Part shown: in pieces, positions 20,254-31,501 of the stretch
Layout of the letters: each line of letters opens with the position of its first letter
Position numbering within the stretch: position 1 is the first letter of the stretch
DNA from: Cryptomeria japonica
Lineage: Eukaryota > Streptophyta > Pinopsida > Cupressales > Cupressaceae
Assembly: GCF_030272615.1 (NCBI RefSeq)
Contig: NW_026729261.1
Location: 1 to 59,487, forward strand
Length of the DNA: 59,487 bases
Reading direction: 5' to 3'
The notes under the pieces: generated by a model
The model's database searches: none
The model's input: only the letters and a program-made list of their open reading frames with translations
Told to the model about the DNA's origin: nothing
Translations under genes and position numbers: made by a program

Positions 20254-20775
20254 TCATAATCTTTCATCATTAAATTCATTAGGAAGGCTAAAGATATCAG
20301 CATCATTTCTTGCCAAGTCGCATAGATAATTCGGGTAAGTTTCCCTTCCTCTCCACCATTTGACTGCCATGTAATCAACAACCAAGTTGGCAACATGATC
20401 CATCAGTTTGTTTCCTTCATGAAAAATATGCAAGATCTTGAACTCCTCCAAGCTAGAAATCATTTCAAGGCAATCATTGATCAGGCTTGAAATAGTCTAG
20501 TTAGGCTTCGTACTACCCTTGATGCATTTCACAATATTAAGCGATTCATTTTCCAGCTAGACCCATCTGAACCCTTCCTTGCTTTCCATGTGTAGTCTTA
20601 TGTAGGTGACGTTGGCCTCCGTGAAATGGTTAGTCTGGGTGCCTAAAGGGAGCGCCACTGTGGAGGCCAACAAACCCAAATGATTCCTCGCCACTCCCCC
20701 ATAGCCTATCGGCTCAGGATTTCCCTTGGCCAACCTATCTATATTGATTTTGATCCAACTAGAGGGGGCGGATGC
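20254..20775 (-). pseudogene. RNase H domain of the minus-strand LINE
   Basis: Reads WIKINIDRLAKGNPEPIGYG, then NHFTEANVTYIRLHMES, LENESLNIVKCIKGS and HEGNKLMDHVANLVVDYMAV. The first Asp (NID) and the Glu (FTE) remain; the second catalytic Asp appears as Glu (ENES instead of the usual E-x-D-S). In-frame stops lie near 20555 and 20500. The domain ends in DADIFSLPNEFNDERL and a stop at 20254, directly before ORF3. Confidence 0.8.
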
Positions 20776-21330
20776 CAAGAAACATTCTCTCTAGTATGTT
20801 TAATTTTATAGAGTGGGACAGATATATCCCAACAAATCTTCCATCTATTGATAGTATCCCATTCCTTCTGGTTAGACTCAAGTGGAGGATCATTTTTCCT
20901 ACTAGGACAATAATTAAGAAAGTTTTCCTTAATATCATTCCTTATTTTTATAGCCACAACAAGAGCATTGGACTCCATATCTCTGAAAACCCTATTATTT
21001 CTTTCCTTCCAAATACCTCAGGCAATATGAGGTAGGGATAAGTTCCACAAAATACCAATAGCATGGTTTCCATATGGATACTTCCATTGGTACTAGAAGT
21101 TTTGTATAGAATCAGGGGGGATCCAATTAATGTTCCACAGGTTGAGAAAGAAGGCCCAAATGTCCCTGACATAAGAGCAATGTAAGAGCAGATGATTTTA
21201 TCTTCTTCTTTACATAAAAAAATATCTATTGGTGATGGGGATCCCATGTTTACAGAGATTATCAATGGTAGCGATCTTGTTTTGCACAAATAACCAGAAG
21301 AAGATATTAATTTTAGGAATTAATATTTTA
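20776..21330 (-). pseudogene. zf-RVT region of the minus-strand LINE
   Basis: With frame changes it reads NKIATIDNLCKHGIPITNRY, a CKEEDK segment, LLLHCSYVRDIWAFFLNLW, GIWKERNNRVFRDMESNA and WDTINRWKICWDISVPLYK. The IWKERNNRVF word is the hallmark of plant LINE polymerases between RT and RNase H. The 5' truncation removes the RT. Confidence 0.78.
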
Positions 21331-21371
21331 TTCCAAACACCAACCCAAAAGGGGGGAGGAGTAAAAAACAG

Positions 21372-21383
21372 TTTCTAGGAATT
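21372..21383 (+). repeat. Target-site duplication, minus-strand LINE (5' side)
   Basis: TTTCTAGGAATT, as at 18327-18338. Confidence 0.8.
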
Positions 21384-21392
21384 GTTGACAAG

Positions 21393-21702
21393 TGTTGGTA
21401 ATTAATAATTTCTACCTATGCAAATCATCAAGCCTGGCATTTAAGATAGAAGTTTCCTAATTTGAATTTTAGATGTTTCTCACAATGGACATTCTAGATG
21501 TTTCCTTACTATATACTTCTGCCTTATCTTCATCAATTGCTATAAATAAGATTTAATATGAATTGTTACTCACCCTTTCATGGGTCCAGCTCTGTAGAGC
21601 CGTAAGGAGATGTGAATGTAATGTTTATGTTATTTAATATAATATAATGTCTGCATTTGTCTATTTTTTGTTTTTGTTTTTCTGTCTCTGTTCACCCCAT
21701 CA
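21393..21702 (+). repeat. Putative copia-type 5' LTR
   Basis: Starts TGTTGGTAATTAAT and ends CCCCATCA. It contains a TATA-like CTATAAATAAG near 21541. It is followed after AAG by a primer-binding-like TGGTATCAAAGAAG at 21706. No 3' LTR partner is in the window, so the boundary calls rest on signals only. Also at 54837-55146. Confidence 0.55.
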
Positions 21703-21705
21703 AAG

Positions 21706-21719
21706 TGGTATCAAAGAAG
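21706..21719 (+). promoter_or_regulatory. Primer-binding-site-like sequence
   Basis: TGGTATCAAAGAAG begins like the initiator-Met tRNA site TGGTATCAGAGCC with changes after the eighth base. It lies 3 bp from the LTR end. Confidence 0.5.
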
Positions 21720-21993
21720 ATGCTGGAGATCTTGGGTGTGAAGCATATCAAAGATTAGGTGAAAGGAAGTGAAAAAGATCAAAACCAAGCAAAATTGAGA
21801 TGCAACCATTTTGAAAGAAGAAATTGTTGGAAATGATGTACAGCCGTAGCTATTGAGAAAAAGAAGTCAAAGTATCAAGAAATTATTGTCTGCAAAGAAT
21901 TATTGCCAAATAAGGAACAAATTCAATCAATAAGATAGAAAAATCATTCTAGCAAAATCAAGTGAACAAGGTGAGCTTAAATTATTAAAATCA

Positions 21994-22218
21994 ATGGGAA
22001 AATTAGGCAAAAGAGTGTTGAAGGAAAATGCAAATTTAATTTATGAGATAGATCATCTAGAAGGGAAATTATTAGAAGCGAATACAAAAATGTTTACAAT
22101 TAAAAAAGAACTGGGAATTGAAAAATGTACACTTTTAAATGAAATTAGTGATTATAAAGAGAAAATTGAAGAGTTAGAGGAAAAATTAAAGTTGTTCGAT
22201 GATGTTAAGAAAAATTAA
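21994..22218 (+). pseudogene. Gag-like coiled-coil ORF, truncated copy
   Basis: Encodes the first 72 or so residues of the protein seen complete at 55438 (MGKLGKRVLKENANLIYEID and the KKELGIEKCTLLNEISDYKE coiled coil). It is cut by a deletion and ends at TAA 22216. The G-patch-like and zinc-knuckle parts present in copy 2 are gone. Confidence 0.7.
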
Positions 22219-22234
22219 AGTTGTTCGATGATGT
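22181..22234 (+). other. Deletion junction with 25-bp templated duplication
   Basis: A 25-bp sequence at 22181-22205 is repeated at 22210-22234 immediately left of the junction. About 600 bp present in copy 2 (about 55657-56257) are missing. The right side resumes at GATGGAGCTTTGG (22235, equivalent to 56258). Confidence 0.75.
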
Positions 22235-22457
22235 GATGGAGCTTTGGATCGAGTCGGCTGAAGTCGTACAGCATCATCTGTGTGATGTTCAGACTCTACA
22301 AGGTAGGACGCATCTATTCTGGCTTCAAAACAACAGTATGGATTGACTAACACGCATGTTAGTCCCGCATCGTCGATTTTGCAATTAACAGCTGCGATTG
22401 ACTAACCTGTCGCTAACACAAGATGTGGGTGGCTGTGCTTTGATGTCCCTGGTTCCT
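22235..22457 (+). other. GC-balanced segment with palindromic GACTAAC words
   Basis: Contains GACTAACACGCATGTTAGTC (7-bp arms) and two direct GATTGACTAAC words around 22340-22410. It starts where the copia remnant ends, so it is probably an independent sequence. Promoter-like by composition only. Confidence 0.3.
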
Positions 22458-22858
22458 CATCTAGTACTAGTCGTAAAGTGACTTCCATTTCAAAAGTCAA
22501 ATTAATGGGCCAATTGATGTGTCCATCTTCTACCTATTTTCTAAATACAAGAGACTATATTTTTTAATCAGATGGGTTCATCATCTGGTACTAGTCGTAA
22601 AGTGACTTCCATTTCAAAAGTCAAATTAATGGGCCAATTGATGTGTCCATCTTCTACCTATTTTCTAAATACAAGAGACTATTTTTTTTAATCAGATGGG
22701 TATGATTAGATTGACAAAAGAGTAACATAAATGTGATTTATCTCTCATCTGGTACTAGTGTAGTGACGTGCCCTATATGTCAAACTCATGGGCCAATTCG
22801 AGGGTACGTCTTTCTACCTGTTCTCTACATTGCGTTTGGAATCAGATTACTTCTTTTC
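22458..22858 (+). repeat. Tandem repeat, two near-identical ~124-bp units plus a diverged third
   Basis: Units start at 22458, 22582 and 22746 with CATCT(A/G)GTACTAGT. The first two are nearly identical; the third keeps GGGCCAATT, GTCTTTCTACCT and ATCAGAT. The same three units are at 56481, 56603 and 56767. The third being much older suggests two rounds of duplication. Confidence 0.8.
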
Positions 22859-25521
22859 CAATACGTGTTTTCACATCATAGTCTGGTGGACCGCATAAGA
22901 GTTTATTTTACTCTCCACAGGATATTCTTTTGTTCTTGTTACATTCACAGCGAGTGAATCGTAATTTGTAGTTTCCTCCTCTCAGACGGAAATATTCACC
23001 GTTCACTTGTAAGTTGTGAAGAATTTGCCTTTATCTATTACAGATAAGAATGGTGTTCGGAATGTCGACGAGAGAACAATTTAGTAATGTTCGCTATTAA
23101 CTCGGATGCTCAATATATAGTTCCAAAATAGTTGGATGAACTCAAGATATATGTGACTCGAATTTTAAGCATTTGACAAAGGGCTCAACAAAATGGTCGA
23201 ATCCTTCAATTTGTAATTCATTATTGTAATTGAATTAGTCCATTTCAAGATTAGGTAATTCTACAGACTACATTGGTAATAAATGCCGAGTAAATTTGGT
23301 CACAGATCTATACCATTTAATACAATGATGTGACTAAATTGGTATAACTATTTAAACACATGAATTTAACCTAGTACTAATTCAAAATTTCCCAATCGAA
23401 TATGAATATAGATTAAAGAATGTCAAATTTGTGACTACAAAATGAACGACAATGGTATTGATGGAAAGATAAGTTTACATATAGAACCAAGCTATTCTCT
23501 AGGTGATAACTAGTTCCTTTCTTTTGCATAACCTTTAAAAAAATAAAGATTTATTTTAATTTTAAATTAATACTAACATTTGTATTTAAAGGAGGTGTAA
23601 TGGTGGAGGTATAAATCTTAAAGGAAATGTTTTGATTATTAGGTTAGCATGGGAATGGACTGTATCGATTACATTTCAGTCATCAAGACAAGTGAAGCGA
23701 ATTAAAGAAGACATGAGATTAATCAAAAAATAAAACATAAGAAATCTTTAAAAGAAAACTAAGTCTTTTTAGTATGTCAAACATTTGGGCACTATGAAAC
23801 TTCTACGACTTTCCATAAAGAAAACAAGTAAATAAAATTGAAGGTGTTGAGTATAAATACTATTATATGTAGGCAATAAGATAATAGCGAAAAAGGGCTT
23901 GAAGGATCAAGAAAGTCTTGAAAATTTTGGTTACTAAGCATTCATTTGGATTTTTTAAACTAAGTATTTACTCTACACGCAACCCAATATGAGTCAAGTG
24001 AGAAAATGATTAAGTTAAGTTTAACTATAAATTGGCTAGCGCTCTATTGATACTTTATTATGTTTGAAAGGAACAAGTAACATACCTTGTTAGGTGCCAC
24101 ACTAAATTTATTTATTTTTGCACATGTGACTAAGCATCCCTAAGACCAAACATTCTCCTAAGTTAGATTAGGAAAGAATTGAAATCCACTAATGGTAACA
24201 TGTCCCAATTCATGTTTCATGCTTTATTTTCTTGTGTATGCATAGTCAAGTCCCACAAAAATTTGCAATAATCAACACTTAAGAAAACAAAAATTGCTAA
24301 CTTCTTTATAGGTTTATTACAATTTGAAGATAAGGTCTAAATCAACTTTGTATTAACAGTCAACATTTAACACCATTACAATATAAAGATGTTACAATTA
24401 ATAGTACAAAGACAACTATTGTGTCAATTTCCATACAATAAAAGATATAGTATACCCTAAAAATTAGTATAGAAGCTCTAATGACACATAAGGTTTGAAA
24501 ACTAATTTGAGAATACAAAATATAGTTAGTTTCATGTATAAATATTTGGTTAATGTTATTTTAAATGACTTTCTATGAATGAAAACTACATAATAAATCT
24601 ATGAGGCAATAATAGTCATGTTACTAAAATTAATTGTGTAAGTTCTATTTATATCAATATTTAAAATTACAACTTATAACAAACATTGATACAAATAAAA
24701 TTCACCTAGTTGCTTCCATAAGCATCCTAATCTGTTCATAAATAGAAAATAATTAGTTGATTTAGGCATTGACTTATGCTGAAACACATGGTAAAAGTTT
24801 GATACAAAAAGTTCAAGGGTACTAACTCCTTCCAAAGAACATACAGATTCTAAATATTTGAACCCAGCTATCTACATAAACCTCAAGAGCAAAAAGATTC
24901 CAACCAATTTAAGAAAAAGTAAGAAACATAAGTATAAATTATCTGATTTACTTTAAAATTATTTTATTTTATTTAAAAAATTATTTAAGATTTATTTTAT
25001 TTGCATTAGATAATAAATTAAAATATTTATTTACTTGACAATTATGTCTTACTTAAAATATAATAATTTAAAAAATATTATTTTTATTTGCATTGTTTAG
25101 TGAATAACAGTTTATTTACTTTAGATGTGTAATTATTTCATGAAGAAAGGTCTCTAACATTTGAATAAGGTTATTTTTCTTTTGAATAATTGTCAATTTT
25201 ATATCAATTTTTTTTTAAGCATTCTCTATTAAATTCTATCAATTATGACTATTACAATTATTAATATTAATCGATAAATGGAAATCTTACTTAAAATAAA
25301 ATCATTTATTTTATTTTATTTTTCTATTTTATGTACTCATAGAAAATGCATAATGATTCCACAATAGAACACTACCAATTTTACTTAAGTGAATTCACAT
25401 AATTATTTATATTTTTACTACTAGAAAATGTATAATGATCTATCAAATCAACTTTTGTCCAAAAATTTAGAACAATAAAAAATAAAAATAATATTTTAAA
25501 AATTACAAAAAAAGTGAACCT
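22859..25521. other. AT-rich non-coding stretch of the duplication
   Basis: No coding region or recognised element. Increasingly AT-rich after 24900, with T-rich and A-rich runs. Relative to copy 2, copy 1 carries about 50 extra bases near 22880-22930, between two short TCT(T/G)G words. Confidence 0.5.
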
Positions 25522-28244
25522 TATAATTATTGTTAAAAATTTACAATAAAAAATGGACGGCATAACTATTTACATATTTACCATTCCACTTGACTATACA
25601 AATTCTTGTCTAAACTTTTATAATAAAAAAAAATTAAAAAATAATATTAATATTTTTAGAATAAAAATAGATCTTAAAATTTATATTTAAAAATTTACAA
25701 TAAAACATAGAACATAAAATTTATAATAAATAATTACTTACATATTTATTATCATAAAAACCAACTTTTATGCAAAATTTTATAAAAATAATATTAAAAA
25801 ATTTACAATAAAAATAACCGATAAAAAGATAGTTTAATTTGCAATAAGAAATGAACTCTAAAATTTAGAATTCAAAATAGACTAAAAAATTTAGAATTCA
25901 AAATAGACTAAAGAACACTTCTTAATATGATAACATATTTCTGAATAAATAATGAGTATCTTTTAAAATAATAATAAAATTTGTCCAAACTTTTATAATA
26001 ATGAAAATAGAACTAGTATATTTATTTTTTTAAAATATATGTAAAATATGACGAGAGATATCTTATAATAAAAGAGAATCATCTGTAAAATAAATGTTCT
26101 TCTAAAATACTAAACACCAAAAATACAAATCCATTAAAGTCCTCCATGCAAAATACTGTTAATCTAGCTGGAGAAAGTGGGAGGGTTCTATTTTATTTGG
26201 AATAATAAAATAACACCTCAACAAAAGCTGAAACATGGCATATTTCATGCAATTACCTTTCATTTGCATGTCAATCAAAAACGGATTTTTGTTTACGACA
26301 TTTTGATGTCATTGTAGATACCTCTCACATAAAAATAATATTTCCAGTAGACATATAAAATTAAACCGAATGATCTTTAGCATGGAATGAAACTTCCAGA
26401 AATGAGGATGTAGGGCAGAGAAAGTGGTGGAGGACGTAGTATCCAACTGAGATTTGACTAGGGCACACCTAACCATTTAGCCCAAGTATGTCGAACCAAA
26501 AGCCCACACCCATGGAAACTCCAACGGCAAATGTGACAAATCAATGACAACCATTGAAAAAAGAATTAGAAAAAGACATTTGATTAAAAAAAATTTATTA
26601 AAAATTACTAGTAATTATCCAATCAAGTGGATTTTTCTTTGGTTGTTAATATTAGAATAAAGAGTTGATAATAATTTTATTTTTAATTGAATAGTATGGA
26701 TTAGGAATTGATTTCATATGGGATTTGATGATACTTGATTGTATAGTGATCTCAATTAGATTTTTTTTTGTCATTAACATTAGAGTAAATAGTTGACAAT
26801 AATTGATAATAACTATTTTTAAATTGAATATATAGTGATGTCAAAATTGTTTAGGTATTAAGTTTAAATTTGGAATTTTTCAATGTTTTAAATAATCATT
26901 AAGTAATCTATGTTTTAAAGAAAATTTGCCTGCATAAAAACTATTTATTATATGTTAATCAATGGTGACACTATTGATAAATTTAACATTTATGTGGAAA
27001 ATGACTTGTAATATTTTGATGACTTGAAAACTATTTGTTTGACTTTCTAGAAACTAAATGGACAAATAGCCCATGTATTTTATAAATAATAATCTCTAAA
27101 TATAGTTTTTACATTATATAATCTGTAGACCCAATATATTATTGAGAGCATATTTTATTACCAGCATAACCATTGATGCAAGTACTAATATATTATATAT
27201 ATTAAAATATTTGTTAATAATATTAAACATATTATGGAAAATTGTTTTTAAGTTGTGTAAAATTCATTCTCTAATATGACATGGGATGGTCTCCATGGAT
27301 TACTATGGAATGCACTCCAAGATATGTAGGGGAAGCGTACCAATAGCTGAAATAGTTCCAATAACTGTCACCTTCATACCATGTTGACCCCCCAAAACAT
27401 TAAAAGAAAATTGTCAGTACATAAATAAAAAAATACTAGTAAATATTTATTTTAACACCAATACATGTTCACAAATGAATTAGTAGTTGAAATAAAAAAA
27501 GTAAAAAAAATAAACAACTACTGGTACATTTCCTATTTTAATACAAAACAACTTGCACAAATAATACACCTTTTTATTTTTTTTTAAACTTAATGTTTAC
27601 ATTTGCCACTTTATGCAAGTGGCTTAAAAGTACAAATGTACTCCAATTACAATTACATATGCACAACTATTGGTGCATTACATGACATAAAAACAATCAA
27701 TTTTAGACTTCTAAGACACTCAAGTGTACATTCTACCAAATATCACTTCACAATTTCATGCATTATCTGCATTTGGTACCTCCATTTGCAAGAACTGGTG
27801 TAAGGCTCCCCAATATCCAAGAATTTGCATAAAATCATATTAAAAAAACCAAGTTTCATTCAAAGCACAGAAGAAAATTGAACAATTTGAAGCAATGGAG
27901 GACTGCATATTTAATATGACATGACCGACTGTTTCCCACAAAAATTCAAATTTGAAAATAGCTAGCTACCACAATCGAATGTATTGCACATTCGAACTAT
28001 GTTATAAGACAAAATTTTACATGTCACTTTCACTACAATCCAATTCATTGCATATTCTTGAGCTCTGCAAATACCCTCGACACATTCCTTACTCAAGGGC
28101 ACACATTCAGGTTGGTACACACAAAATAACTAAATTCCCTCTGTGCAATCAATGTTGAATGCTATAAATCTTTCAATTGAAATTATATTGTTTTCAATAA
28201 ACCAATATTTCTTTCAATATAATTATTGTAAATAATAACTATAT
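25522..28244. other. AT-rich non-coding stretch, partner outside the window
   Basis: Probably the right part of copy 1, but copy 2 ends before it can be compared. Only short frames (under 70 residues) with no family resemblance were seen. Confidence 0.45.
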
Positions 28245-28447
28245 GACACAAGAGTCAGGTTGGAAGCTTCTTCATGGAGATGTTTTTAGAACACCTAGAA
28301 GCTTGGTTGGAAGCTTCTTCATGGAGATGTTCTTAGAACACCTAGAAGCTTGGTCATGCTGTTAGCATTAGTGGGCATAGGAGAACAACTTGCTAGACTC
28401 GTACTTCTTGTCATCCTAATGGCAATCATTGGCATGCTATACATTGG
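28245..28447 (+). pseudogene. TM9SF (nonaspanin) exon fragment with internal tandem duplication
   Basis: The frame reads QESGWKLLHGDVFRTPRSLV, then MLLALVGIGEQLARLVLLVI and LMAIIGMLYIG, followed by a GTATGTG donor at 28448. This closely matches the plant TM9SF segment GWKLVHGDVFRPP...LLSALVGxGAQLxxLVLLVILxAIxGMLYxG, which spans the start of the membrane domain of these endomembrane proteins. A 47-bp tandem duplication (28258-28304, 28305-28351) covers GWKLLHGDVFRTPRS. As 47 is not a multiple of 3, the frame breaks. The following exon (GRGAIVTTF-like) was not found nearby, so this is an exon-sized fragment captured or left from a gene. Confidence 0.8.
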
Positions 28448-29030
28448 GTATGTGAATTTACTATTTTTGATAATGTTTGTTGATAATTATTAAACTTTGT
28501 CCTATTGCTACTTCCATGTCTAAGAAGTTATTTTAGGTACTAAATATCCTTAGCCAAGTCCCCATTGACTTTTGCAAAATAGTCACCAGAACACCTAACA
28601 TTTAAGACAAATAAAATTGCATATGTAGGAGTACATCTTGGGATTTTGATGAACACGGGGCACAAGCAAACATACTGAATAATTGTTTAGAACAATAAAT
28701 CCCCCAAAAAATCAAAGCATGATGTTTAATGTAGTAAGAAAGCACAAAACCTAAGGTCTTTCAGTGAAGTTGTTAATAATAGGCCAAGAGTAAAATGAAA
28801 ATTGGCAGAGAGCCAGTGACAACAAGAGCCCTATGAAATATGGCATTCATTGATTAAGACGAGTTACTATTACAATCCATATGCTTAAAATTTGACAAGG
28901 ACTAGCACATGGTAGACGTAGTCTAGGAAGTGATTGATGCAAAAATTGTGATATAAGTTGTGCAAGCCCTAGTAGGAAAACTGGGTGAAACTTGGCTCAA
29001 GATAAAGATTTGGAGGCATAGTCAAGCAAG
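28448..29030. other. Spacer, no gene recognised
   Basis: No recognisable exon follows the TM9SF fragment. Confidence 0.45.
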
Positions 29031-29034
29031 AAAT

Positions 29035-29215
29035 AGGTTGTGCAAGGATGACATCAAGTTTCAAAACAGTGCCATTAGGGTCATTGTATGACACTTTCCT
29101 TATTTCTGGACTCTCACCATGTGGAAACTGGAAAGTCTGAACTGTTTATGAAGCAGTGGTCCTGTCTGAAATCTCGAGATTATCTGTCAGCAGTGCCACT
29201 ATAGGTTAGATTGCA
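29035..29215 (-). pseudogene. Unassigned protein-like fragment
   Basis: The minus strand encodes VALLTDNLEISDRTTAS, one stop, then TVQTFQFPHGESPEIRKVSY and NDPNGTVLKLDVILAQPIS. The amino-acid composition and PHGESPEIRKV-like phrasing look like real coding sequence rather than chance, but I do not recognise the family. It could be part of a decayed host gene or retroelement. Confidence 0.3.
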
Positions 29216-29245
29216 CAATCTGCCACGAGAAATATGGAGCTGATT

Positions 29246-30990
29246 TGTAATGCCCCCTCTTCAAAATTAGACCTAGACTAAACCCTCCAATCAATTTGGT
29301 AATTCCATTTTGGGAGTACAAATGGGATTTGATCAAATTGAATTTAAAGATTAATTATTTAAAAGTATCTGAATATTTTAGGACAAAGTGCAAGGTGACA
29401 GCAGTGATTGAGAATTGTATAAGACAAAGGGATTAAATAATATTACAAAATGAAACTATAATTAAGTTTATTAACCAAGGGGAATTTGAAGATTGACGAC
29501 TCTTGGAGAAAACAATCTATTTAAGAGAGACCAAGCAAAGAGGAGGGAAGATTGAAAAACATTTATATAATTTTTACTCCTTGTGGAGCATGGAAAATTA
29601 GTTCAATTAACCTGCGGATGAAAACCCTTCAGGTATGGATTTGAATGACAAAACCCCACGATTTATTAAAGTAATTCCACACAGAGATCACCATTGTGCA
29701 GATCTGATTAAAGAAATATCTTTTAAGTTACAGATACATTTAAATATTTTATATTACGGCATTCACTGCTCATATTAACTAGCCCACACAGTTGTTATTT
29801 GCTTATTTGAGAAACGTTGGCCCGGAATTCTTCTGTTCTGAAAAATCTAGACACAGTGACTGAAATGGTGGAAAGATGAGCAGTCCTCTTGCTTCCATTT
29901 TGTGAATACATATCACCATGTATTTCATGACACAACATCTCTTCTCTTTAAAAAAAATGTACTCCTTAGTGTAGCACAAACCATTTTAAGGGTGGCTAGA
30001 TCATTAGAACACATTCATTCATATATTTCACAAAAATGTATAACTGAAGTTGTCTTATTACATATGCACAATCTAGCATGAATTTGATTCTATATATTCT
30101 CTCTCTTTTTTAAAATTGTCCTACAACATAGATTGCAACAATCACAATCCTATTAGATTGTCATGTGGTTTCTATCATAAAATAGCTTAATAGCCATACT
30201 TATCAACACCTTTTATGTGTCCAAAATATTTTGTTGTTTATTTTTCATGTAACAAGTTTCTTTGTAGCTAACAAGTTTGTAGTAAATCTATAACTTCACA
30301 ACATAATTCTATGTAGGATCAACACAAGTTTCTTCCCTTGGTGCAATTGTACATGGATGGAAGACACAACATGCTCTTTTTGTCATGGGAAAAAAAAATC
30401 TCTAAATATTATTAGTAGTTTAGCTCACACATCTACCAAATCATATATACTTGCTAAGTGGGGGGAAAATGTAATATCATAAATTCATGTCTTATAAACC
30501 TCTCATTTAGATCAATAAAAGTTAATTGTGCAATTTAATCATTAATTTAATTAAACATGCTTCTATATCTAATAAAGTAAGGTTTGCTCCTGATCCTGAA
30601 GCCCAATTTTCCCTTGATGAATGTGTTATGTGTAAACGTTTATGTGATGCACTAGCACCTCTAGCAATTATAGGATTGGACTAATCATTAGTTCATTACA
30701 CTTCCTACATTTTGGTAATGTAATAATTTCACATTTTTATGTTTTCTCTAAGATTTCATTCATTCAAGCTCTATAGAAATTCTTTTTAAATTCTTTTTTT
30801 CTCTCTCTGATGTAAAGTTGAACATTGTCCTCTTGAAGCTCTTACCACCATATCGATTCTAACAATGAAGCTTTAGAGATTAGTATTCCTTTCTTGTGTC
30901 ACTTGTGTGAAAGCAACTCTACCCCTAGATAATTTTTCTTTCATTGTTGGAAGACTAGTAATTTGTAACTTTGACATACTCTTTAAACCC
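29246..30990. other. Spacer with LTR-like start TGTAATGCCCC
   Basis: TGTAATGCCCCCTC at 29246 resembles the start of the LTR-like block at 31502, but the following sequence differs and no right end was found. The rest shows no coding sequence. Confidence 0.3.
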
Positions 30991-31501
30991 ATTGCATTGT
31001 CTTTTACTCATAGCATATAAATCTCTCTTGTGTCTCTTTCTATGTCAATTTCATCAATACCTATCTTGGTTGTCTAAGGAGGTGGAAAAACCAAAGTGGG
31101 GGTTCGAGTAAAGTAATCCCCTAAACAACCACCCCAACCTCTAACGTTGGTCTTTCATGTGTAGATATGGAAGGCATTCGACCTATGGAAGCTCTTAGAA
31201 CTTTTTAGTTTTTAGGTGATCTCTCTCATTGTTTTGCCTTTCATTTCTTTATTTTGTGTATTTTAACACATAATCTTTAATATGATTTAATTATCACATT
31301 CTATTATTTTATATTGCATTGTCTTTTATTCGTAGCATATAAATATCTCTTGTGTCTCTTTTTGTGCCAATTTCATCAATATCTATCTTGGGTGTTTGTG
31401 GAGTTGGAAAAATAACGTGGGGGTTTGATTAACGTAAGCCCCTAAATAGCCACTCCAACCTCTCTCTTTGGTCTTTTATGTGTAGGTTTGGAAGGTGTTC
31501 G
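30991..31501 (+). repeat. Two direct repeats of ~190 bp, period 322
   Basis: 30991-31180 and 31313-31501 share ATTGCATTGTCTTTTA, AGCATATAAAT, CTCTTGTGTCTCTTT and GTGGGGGTT. Similarity ends at GGAAGG-TTCG in the second copy, exactly where the LTR-like block starts. Confidence 0.8.

Larger units (their letters stand above)
18339..21371 (-). mobile_element. Second LINE with zf-RVT, RNase H and ORF3
   Basis: Same architecture as the plus-strand LINE but clearly a different lineage by sequence. Read on the minus strand: truncated 5' end at 21371, zf-RVT, RNase H, ORF3, then a 3' end with CTCTAGGTTTCAAGTCCC, TGTAAAACC and ATCAAAAAT at 18339. It is flanked by a 12-bp target duplication. Broken by stops. 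Present at the same place in copy 2 (51815-54815). Confidence 0.85.
7785..25521 (+). repeat. Large direct duplication, copy 1
   Basis: Sequence from 7785 aligns with copy 2 from 32900 in the same orientation with the same element order, at least to 25521, where copy 2 reaches the window end. Offsets step from 25,115 to about 26,020 and then about 33,500 because of indels and one retrotransposon insertion. Sampled stretches differ by about 1.5-4%. If copy 1 extends up to 32899, this is a simple head-to-tail duplication with a unit of about 25.1 kb. Confidence 0.93.
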
